DNA of 64,000 bases from Haematococcus lacustris (Eukaryota; Chlorophyta; Chlorophyceae; Chlamydomonadales; Haematococcaceae). Below are positions 58,401 through 64,000 of the stretch, one piece after another. A model generated the notes under the pieces. That model did not search any database, had not been told where the DNA came from, and saw only the letters and a list, made by a program, of their open reading frames with translations. Position numbers and translations under genes: made by a program. Each line of letters begins with the position of its first letter. Within the stretch, counting starts at the first letter, position 1. Location: contig JASKMD010000025.1 of assembly GCA_030144725.1 (NCBI GenBank), positions 5,319,208-5,383,207 of the forward strand. The letters run 5' to 3'.

Positions 58401-61350
58401 ATGTGTACAGCTTTGGCATCTGCATGTGGGAGTTATATACTGGTCAACGCCCCTACATCGAGCTTCTGCAGAGCAGCAAGGACAAACGCAGTCGTGACAA
58501 GCTCATCTTGTCCAAGGTCAGCCGCCTCATACCTAGGCTGTAGCTTCACACTCCACCACCCCTTATATGCATGGCGACCTGCTTAGGGTTGAGGTTGGGG
58601 TTAGGGTTATGTGCATTGCGACCTGGCCCCAACCTCTTCCACTACACAGTGCATGCATCCACTTTAAACAACAGCATGAAGCTAATTTGTGGGTTTCACG
58701 GTTCAAATTCATGGTCGGTCACAGCACCTTGACCCTCAACCTTGAGTCTTCATTGCAGTCGAACACACTGATTGTGAATCACTACAAAACAGTGTTTTTG
58801 TCTGTGTGGAGTTCCCATCGCATGGCATGCACATGGCCTATACATGGCATACACATGGTCACGGTCGCCTACCACCTACAGCATTGCCTGACCCCTGTGA
58901 CAGGGCAATGCATAGATTTGGCATGACAAAACATGCACTAAGCGTAAGCTGATGACACCTTCAAATGGGGGGGGGGGGGCACACACTACTGTGCCTCAGC
59001 AGGCTGCTGCTGCTGCTGGGCCTTGGGTGGCTTGTCTCCCAGCCGCTTGTACCCCAGGCCAGGGTACTCCTTGCCCTTGGCAGGCAGAGCTCCCTGCTCT
59101 GGCCAGTAGCACAGCTCCAGTGGCCGTCACTTGCTCTCCTCAATGCGCTGCATGTTCAGCGCTGCATTGCAGTCCCTGTCCAGCCACCTGCCTGGCTGTG
59201 GTGCTGGCTTGGCTTTGGCAGCCTTGCCATGGGCCTTGTTGGGCTCAGCTGCCGGCTCAGCCTTGGTGCGCTTGCTGCGCTTGGCTGGCAGGGGAGTGCT
59301 GGGCCCAGGCTCTGAGGCTGCTGGCTGTGAGACTTCCTGGCTGCTGCGTGGGGCCTGTGGGGGCTTGCGGGGGGCCACTACTGGGCACCACATCATGCCC
59401 CGCACTGCCTGGTCACGCTGCTGGCTCCAGGCTGGGCGCACTAGGCGGTGGTGCACCTGCCCTGCTGGGGGCTTCCAGCCTGCAGGCCTGGTGACCCTGC
59501 GCTTGTTCAGCTGCCTCTCACATGGCTGCTGGCCATTCACCGCTGAGCTGACCCGGCTGGTGCGGTGCTCATCCACCAGCACCACCCTACCCCGCCGCTG
59601 GTCTGTCCCCCTGGTCCTGCACACCACCTTGCAGCAGGCACGCAACACCGCATCAGCACCCCAACCTCCCCTGGTGCCAATGCTAGCTGCGCCAAAGAAC
59701 ACCACCAGCTGCTTGGCATGCCCATGGCGCTCCATGGACACCTCCGCCATGTCCTCCTTCAACTGCAGCCATGCACACAGGTTAGGCATGACCAGGTTAG
59801 GCATGACACAGTCAACTACTCTCACTTCATGCCCAACCCACCACATCTCAATACATAACACTCCCTCCCACCCACCTACCCTCACCTTCTTCAAGAACTG
59901 CTCCAGTGTCCGGTCCTGAGCTCCGTACAGCCTCAGCCGCTGCTCTGCCCACTTGAGGTCCAGGTACACCTCCCACACCGCATCCCAGGTGGCCAGGGTG
60001 ACGGTGATGTGCTTCAGGTTGGCCTCCAGGGAGGTGCCGGCTGGGCTGGCTGCTGCCAGGTGCTGGAGGTGGGGCTTGATTGGTGCGAGCCACCGCTCAG
60101 TGGCATGGCGGGCATTGTTCAGGCCACTGCCATGCTTGACCTGGCCCTTGGTCAGCTTCCACCGGCGCAGCTGGTCTGCCATGAGCTGGCCTGTCATCGG
60201 ATCCCACACCCCTGAGGCTGCACTGACTGCCTGGGTGACGCCGGGGTCGATGCCCACCCCAATCTGAGTGGCTGGATTGAGCACAAACTCACGCTGCTCA
60301 GCTAGGCCCTTGCCAATGCAGGGCAGTCCCAACTCATGGCCAACTCATGGCTCAGTCCAGACTCAAACAGTGTGGGGACACAAACAGTGCGGGGGCATAC
60401 AAGGCGGTATGCGCCCCCGTGCGCACCTGTCGGTGCTGGGTTTTCCATTCAGCCCTTCGCTCCTCGCGTTGTTAACCTGGAGGGGTCCTAGGACCTGCGC
60501 TGGCATGAACAGAAGCGATGTGAGCAGCGCGGAGCTCACTGGACTGCACAGTTGCAGCGGACCACACCACGACTACGACGAACCTTGTTTTCGCGGGCTT
60601 TCAATCGGAAGCGGCTCTTTCTCCGCGGCACTGGGCCGCTTCCTCGGAGGCATTGCGCCACTAGGCTCATATCTACTAACACCTGCTGGTACCTACTTAT
60701 ACCCAGGAGGCGATGTCACTCACTCTCGCACTCCCAAAGGGCACTCCGACCAAAGGGCAAAGGGCACTCCGACATCTGAAAAGGTGCCGTACCACGCAAA
60801 CCTAACCCTGACCTGCTGGCCTCCTATACCTCCAGGTCGCCCATGAGCACAAGCGCCCAGTGTTCCCTCCCTACGCTCCACCTGACTTTGTGGCACTAGC
60901 TACTCAATGCTGGCACCCCGACCCTGCTGCACGGCCTGCATTCCAGGTGACTGTCAGCTGCTTGTGGAGCTTCCGCTTAGGGGTCACTCTTTAAATGCTC
61001 ATTGCTAGCTGCTGTTTGCCCATTGCTGATGGGGAATAAGGGGTTCCAACTGGTGGATTGTGAAGTGCACCCTACAGCCCATTCAACACGTAGGAGAGCC
61101 TGTCTTGTGTTCTTTGCAAGCAGTCTGAGCCTCCATGGCAAGGCGCTCACTTACAGCCAGTGGCTGCTCAAGCTTCCAACAGTCAGCTTCACACTTGCCT
61201 CAAAGCTATGCAACTGCCGCAGAGATGAGTTGCCAGTGTTTGCCTTTGCAGGAAGTGCTGGCAGAGCTGCGGATTATGCAAGACCGACATGGCTATGTCA
61301 CAGCTTCTTTGACCATCCCCAATGGCACTCCTGCACTGGGCCCTTTGTAA
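43495..61350 (+). CDS. tyrosine-kinase-like (TKL) protein kinase with N-terminal MGC acylation motif
   Basis: Exons in matching phase: 43495-43677 (MGCAKSQ: Gly2 myristoylation and Cys3 palmitoylation candidates), 43781-43893, 46254-46299, 46811-46976, 47070-47155, 47486-47697, 47948-48484, 48767 on (3' end unclear), 49179-49317, 51878-52009, 52365-52490, then the kinase core. Core: 52943-53020 (GQGAFGSVY, ILVAVK), 56097-56261 (AWELAVTKSLQHSNVV), 56484-56582, 56906-57148 (VIIMEYCNLGPL), 57557-57682 (FIHCDLKPENILL), 57854-57880, 58014-58121 (VSDFGLSD, GTVTHLDP), 58385-58516 (SDVYSFGICMWELYTG), 60836-60946 (CWHPDPAARPAF) and 61252-61350 (TAA). The upstream exons resemble the sensory/linker part of volvocalean TKL kinases. 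Catalytic Lys, Glu, Asp and DFG are present; HRD is HCD. One exon between 46299 and 46811 is not located. Introns hold four large Fanzor copies, all antisense. Confidence 0.85.
44044..44146 (-). ncRNA. candidate guide-RNA (omega RNA) scaffold of the Fanzor element
   Basis: This block just 3' of the coding frame (cctaccacctgaaatgttgt ... ctgattgtaagctgatgaca ... G-run) is conserved in every copy that has a 3' end (near 6460, 16975, 26570, 44044, 49820, 53340, 58870) and is kept in the coding-free derivative at 40316-40769. In TnpB and Fanzor systems the guide RNA arises from this position. No transcript evidence is available, so this is a positional inference. Confidence 0.3.
44152..45803 (-). 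pseudogene. Fanzor (eukaryotic TnpB-like RNA-guided nuclease), copy D, one nonsense codon
   Basis: Minus strand, N to C: FERTVETDGVSVCVHYTRP (45660-45605), RuvC-I VGIDPGVTQAVSAASGV, WKLTKGQVKHASGLNNARRD, a probable intron from near 45065 to 44943, LVVFFGAPSIGTRGGWGADA, ACCKVVC, RuvC-II RVVLVDEHRTRRVSS, QQPCERQLNK, then TGA where copy E has Trp (AG.KPPAG). After the stop the frame resumes with RGL-like WCPVVAPRKPPQAP, AKRSKRTK, RuvC-III LDRDCNAALNMQRIGESKW and the Gln tail. The TnpB/Fanzor family uses a RuvC nuclease guided by an omega RNA made from the element's 3' end. The first exons seen in copies F and G (HSQLRVIAS...) are missing here. Without the stop it would carry all three catalytic acids. 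Confidence 0.8.
47334..47440. mobile_element. solo family-1 Fanzor end
   Basis: cagcccccttgtccctcact, ccactagggaccactagtgg and caaatggtgttaagg match the outer 90 bp of copies A-D, then the match stops. cctggcag occurs directly before and about 90 bp later (47433), so the end may itself have moved as a small unit. It lies in a kinase intron. Confidence 0.55.
48652..48750 (+). mobile_element. family-2 Fanzor end remnant
   Basis: A tandemly repeated ctggactttat precedes gcggaaagcgccctttggaa and a gacaatgccctttgg segment, matching the first 75 bp of the derivative at 40316. It lies just before the kinase exon starting at 48767. Confidence 0.65.
49676..51447 (-). mobile_element. Fanzor element copy F, internally deleted, with 13-bp flanking repeat
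   Basis: The left end ccttggccctcaaccctgag and a right end inside the ggcactccgaccaaa repeats are bracketed by GGGAAGGTCAGCA (49663-49675 and 51448-51460). Minus-strand coding starts near 51350 with an Arg/Lys-rich first exon (RRKSRFRLKARENKF, EWKTQRRQ then GT), continues after a CAG near 50973 with VIKVPGGAVLRGCKKTKRKL, HSQLRVIASLFVLRI, a Pro/Asp/Glu-rich linker and SVNFTGDHNTIGHHSM, then jumps near 50215 to the C-terminal RuvC-III part (LDRDCNAALNMQRIGESKW). RuvC-I and RuvC-II are deleted. It lies in the kinase intron between 49317 and 51878. Confidence 0.85.
53198..55929 (-). mobile_element. Fanzor element copy G, internally deleted and split by a hAT insertion
   Basis: The left end ccttggccctcaaccttgag (53198) and the full right end ...gcgcttcccccaggataaag...catgtc (to 55929) are both present. 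The coding relic (minus, about 54290-53458) joins the first two exons directly to the C-terminal third: HSQLRVIASMYVLRI, then the SSQEATQTAASEPGP linker and LDRDCNAALNMQRSGESKW, with a frameshift at the joint and a stop at 53519-53517 (TGA after GLSYK). RuvC-I and RuvC-II are deleted. Sequence 54411-55811 is a nested hAT element. It lies in the kinase intron between 53020 and 56097. Confidence 0.85.
54411..55811 (-). mobile_element. hAT-superfamily transposon, degenerate
   Basis: The ends CAGGGTTCGAC and GTCGAACCCTG are exact 11-bp inverted repeats, and ATACCTAC is duplicated on both sides (54403-54410 and 55812-55819), the 8-bp duplication of hAT elements. On the minus strand two transposase scraps survive: a zinc-finger-like CDVCEAELAQHAKSKAH with a small internal tandem duplication (about 55160-55030), and FSIHRII..RLTNRLKLDTVDSLMRI (about 54870-54770), like the C-terminal dimerisation region of hAT-type transposases. 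The catalytic part is missing, so it cannot move by itself. Confidence 0.85.
58727..60773 (-). mobile_element. Fanzor element copy E
   Basis: The left end ccttgaccctcaaccttgag, the 3' noncoding block with a long G-run, the longest open reading frame of the family, and the 5' flank (ggctttcaatcggaagcggc, aggcgatgtcactcactctc) ending in ggcactccgac. No flanking direct repeat was found. It occupies the kinase intron between 58516 and 60836, antisense to the kinase. Confidence 0.85.
58989..60332 (-). pseudogene. Fanzor (TnpB-like nuclease), copy E, near-complete catalytic core
   Basis: An open frame of 401 codons (60332-59127) covers RuvC-I VGIDPGVTQAVSAASGV, WKLTKGQVKHGSGLNNARH, EVYLDLKWAEQRLRLYG, FGAASIGTRGGWGADAVLRA, RuvC-II RVVLVDEHRTSRVSSAVNG, WSQQRDQAVRGMMWCPVV, AKRSKRTK and RuvC-III LDRDCNAALNMQRI. 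It ends at TGA (59129-59127) where other copies have TGG (ESKW), so only about 45 C-terminal residues to 58989 are lost. The stretch near 59890-59770, an intron in copy D, happens to stay open. Upstream, the frame begins at MGLPCIGKGLAEQ and is fused at 60340 to the first-exon region, so the HSQLRVIAS exon and the TDGVSV segment are deleted. All three catalytic acids are present, but the protein would lack its N-terminal guide/target-binding half. Confidence 0.75.
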
Positions 61351-62236
61351 ACCTTGTCTATCTCTGTTGATGACGCTGATGCTGCTGATGGCGCTGTGCA
61401 CACTGCAATCTCTTCTTTTTTAGTCATTGTGTTGGAAGGCATGCAGGGCAGCAATGTCACACAGACAGCCCTAACGGGCTGGCAAGCAATGCATGCAGGT
61501 TGTGTGTGGGCTGGCCATCACGTGCTTCTCCTGGAGCTAGTGTCTTCTTAGACAAACTTGGAGTACCATTGCAACACAGGTAGTGGGGCTGCTCGGATGC
61601 CATTCACACCCTCTAAAGTAACCCGGCATTGAGCACACTGTCACCTAGACATGGCATCCTGGCCACTGGCGCCTTGGTAATGTCCAAGGTTCATATCGGA
61701 CACCAGTGATGAGCACTGCGATGATTTCCCGATGCAGAGGAACGTCACCATGTGGATTGTATACATGACGAACGCAGTATAACCTCGCCAGGGACATGTT
61801 CATGCCTTGCTACCTGCAAGGGCGGTGGGCAGATTTGCTTGCACCCACGCACGTTGTTGGATGAGGGGCATGCTCAATTCTAGTAAGTGTAGTGAGTTGT
61901 ATTTGTGGACGGCGATGCAATTCAATACGTTTGTATAGCTTTGTCACATCCTTGTTTGCGCCCTAGCACTTTTTGATTCTTGGTTGGGTTGATCTACACC
62001 GTTGCAAACCGTTAGTCGTAAATCCTTGGCCGCGCTGTTTCCCCCTCTAGATCGTCACTCTGAAAGCTCTCCAGCTAGGACCACCTAGTACTCCCTACAA
62101 AGCATGCCTAGATGCACAAAGAAACATGCACACGGCTTCAAAAGGAGGATGAACCTGTTTCAAAGTGTGACAAAGTGAGGCTGCTATCGCAGTGCTCAAG
62201 AGACGAAGCACCCTTGCCGTCAACCTGTCATACAAT
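61351..62236. other. kinase 3' UTR and intergenic region
   Basis: No gene or strong repeat is seen. The kinase ends in the sequence tttgtaa, so the green-algal TGTAA signal overlaps its stop codon. This gap separates two convergent genes. Confidence 0.4.
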
Positions 62237-63702
62237 TCAAACTCTGACACGTGCACCGGCTGCTGTCAGACCTTGCAACATCATTTCATGCACAGCAGGC
62301 CGTAACTGCTGCAGAGCGTCTCTTAGCTGTGCGTCTACAAGTTGTTCACCATTGCTAGGCAACAGCCGCGTATCATCCGAAAGCGCCGTTGCCGCCTGCT
62401 CCATGCGCCGCAGCCGGCTGTCGACCTCCGTTAAGAGCTGCGCGGGTGTGCACCAAAGCGCGTCGTGCTCGTCGTCCGGCTGAGTACCAGTTTCGCTGCC
62501 GGTGTTGGGACTTGAGTCGGCCGGCAAGTCGGGAGGTGTGAAGCAGTCCGGCAGAAGGGCCACGCGCTCTGCCGTGCTGCCCATGCTCAACAGTAGGTCA
62601 AGAATGCGAGACTGCAGACATTCAGCAGAGCAACCAGCAACAGGCAAAGCCTGCACTTACACAACAGCCCTGTACTAGCCTGGCTAACAACTCTGTACCC
62701 TGACTCCCAGCAGCTCACATTCTGGCATTCCTAGGCCTTGATCCCTTGCTCCTGCCATGCCTACATGCTTACATGCATTCTCTCAAGTGCAGAGAATGAG
62801 GGGTGCCAAGTGAGGAGCATATGTGGTCTCGTCTGACCTTGGCGCAGGCATCAGCACAAGCAGGAGCAGCAGGCGAGGGTAGCCTGTGAGAGCAGATGAG
62901 GTCATCAGGCAGGCAGGGTTCCCAACAGTGCCTGGCAGGGTGGGTACAAGTACTGCGCCACTGACCGCTGCACTGCCTGCCAGCAGTTGGTCACGTTGTT
63001 CTGGGGACACTTGGATGCGGGCAAGGAGGGAGGCCACGCTGCTGCGCCGCCGGCCGCGCAGGTCCTTGGCCAGCTCATTAGCCTGGGCACCCGCCAGCAA
63101 AGAAAGCGGGGGAGGGAGCGGGTTGACGTCCCAGTCAGGACAAGGATGAGGCCGAGGTTGAGGCCGAGGGTGAGGGTGAGGACAACAGTCTAACTTGCCC
63201 AGTGAACCTGTAGCAGATACACCATGTCCATCCCTAGCACCCCTGCCACCTTGACAAATCCCAGGCAGCCGCTGGCACTGACCTGGCGGTGGGAGTCAGC
63301 CAGGGCCTGGGGGCTCAGTGAGGCGGGGGGCGCCACTGACAAAATGGCATCATACAGTGGGTTGGCATAGCCAGTCAGCACCGCTGCCCGCCCTGTCAGT
63401 GCCTGCGCCAGCTGTAGACCAAACACACGGGGTGACCCAGCCTCTCCCAAGCTTGTGCCAGGGCCCTGGCCAGGTACTGACCCCGACCCTGCCACCACCC
63501 CTGACACAGACCCAGCAGTGGCCACGGCCAGAGACGCAGCCACCGCCTCAGTGGGCACTGGGCTGGTCTGAGCAGGGCTCACGTCGCCGCCTGGCCACAT
63601 CCCTGCAGTAGGTAGGGAGGGGCACTGCAAATGACAGCATGCCCATTGCAGCGCCTGGGTACTGCCTTCTGCTTGCTCAGCCAGTATCTTTTTGAGTGAC
63701 AT
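62237..63702 (-). CDS. unrecognised multi-exon protein
   Basis: Three phase-0 minus-strand exons: 63702-63208 (MSLKKILAEQAEGSTQ.., a Ser/Ala/Gly/Val-rich stretch, TGYANPLYDAILSVAPPASL, GFVKVAGVLGMDMVYLLQ), 63082-62966 (ANELAKDLRGRRRSSVASLL, ARIQVSPEQRDQLLAG) and 62611-62237 (SRILDLLLSMGSTAERVALL, LWCTPAQLLTEVDSRLRRME, LRDALQQLRPAVHEMMLQG, stop). The exons have good CAG acceptors and GTTCAC/GTCAGT donors and lengths that keep frame, so coding is likely. The C-terminus is predicted helical with coiled-coil-like Leu/Arg/Glu spacing. I do not recognise the family. A start at 63702 is not secure: Gln/Ala-rich frames further upstream to the window edge may be an earlier exon, and more exons could lie between 62966 and 62611. 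Confidence 0.6.
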
Positions 63703-64000
63703 CTTGCTTTGAGCGCACCTGCTGCTTGCTCTGCGCCTGCTGCTGTCGCTCCTGCTGCTGCTGCTGCCCCTGCACCAGCTGCCCCTGCTGTGCTTGCCCC
63801 TGCTGCTCCTGCGGCCCCCACTCCTGCTGCTGCTGGCTGGCCCTCCTGGCCAATGTTAGGTGAATGGAGGCCCCCGCAGGCGCTGGGCAGTGGACTGCTG
63901 GCATTGACGCAACCATGCTGCTGCTGGTGCTGCTGCATGCTGTTAGGGACCTGCACCTGAGGCTGCTGGGCAGGACTGCTGCCTGGGCTGTAGCCTTGGG
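63703..64000 (-). other. Gln/Ala-rich region at the window edge
   Basis: CTG-rich sequence whose minus-strand frames encode poly-Gln or Ala/Gly-rich segments. It could be an upstream exon of the neighbouring minus-strand gene, cut by the window end, with a candidate donor at AGCAAGCAG|GTGCGC near 63720. Confidence 0.35.

Overview
This is nuclear DNA of a green alga in the order Chlamydomonadales. The genes are cut into many short exons with GT-AG introns, the DNA is GC-rich, and introns and spacers are packed with microsatellites and minisatellites. The proteins fit a plant-lineage plastid-bearing cell: a plastid-type IF-1, a KEA-type K+/H+ antiporter with a putative transit peptide, a plant BTR1-like KH protein and an MGC-start TKL kinase. 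A short telomere-like tract at 40911-40975 is TTAGGG rather than the Chlamydomonas/Volvox TTTTAGGG. Together with the repeat load this points towards the Haematococcus/Stephanosphaerinia side of the order; that placement is inference. All exon models were built by hand from splice sites, reading phase and family motifs.

Layout. 1-2600: a 66-bp minisatellite and mobile-element relics. 2633-5340 (-): three-KH-domain RNA-binding protein, with a 467-bp MITE in one intron. 6300-9600: element debris, including a second truncated copy of the KH gene's last exon, itself split by a transposon. 9615-14785 (-): U-box exons and, downstream, two PAN/apple-like repeats, quite possibly one gene. 15136-15738 (+): IF-1. 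16800-19100: element debris. 19322-24936 (-): carbohydrate sulfotransferase. 25000-29000: debris and spacer, then a 0.9-kb array of a 15-bp repeat. 29970-41731 (-): KEA antiporter of about 23 exons. 43495-61350 (+): TKL protein kinase of more than 20 exons. 62237-63702 (-): an unrecognised gene running towards the window edge.

The outstanding element is a multicopy family of eukaryotic TnpB-like genes (Fanzor). It is recognised from three RuvC motifs in order, GIDPG, VDEHRTS and LDRDCNAALN, plus a TDGVSV motif upstream. At least eleven copies, relics or deletion derivatives occur here. Four large ones sit in kinase-gene introns, all antisense to the kinase. Every copy seen is damaged (nonsense codons, internal deletions or truncation), but the ends and a roughly 100-nt block 3' of the reading frame are conserved. 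A 454-bp derivative without any coding region is flanked by a 19-bp direct repeat, as expected of a non-autonomous passenger. A hAT element with an 8-bp target duplication is nested in one copy.

The host genes do not form a pathway. They are ordinary single genes (RNA binding, ubiquitination, plastid translation, sulfation, plastid ion exchange, signalling) whose introns serve as landing sites for repeats.
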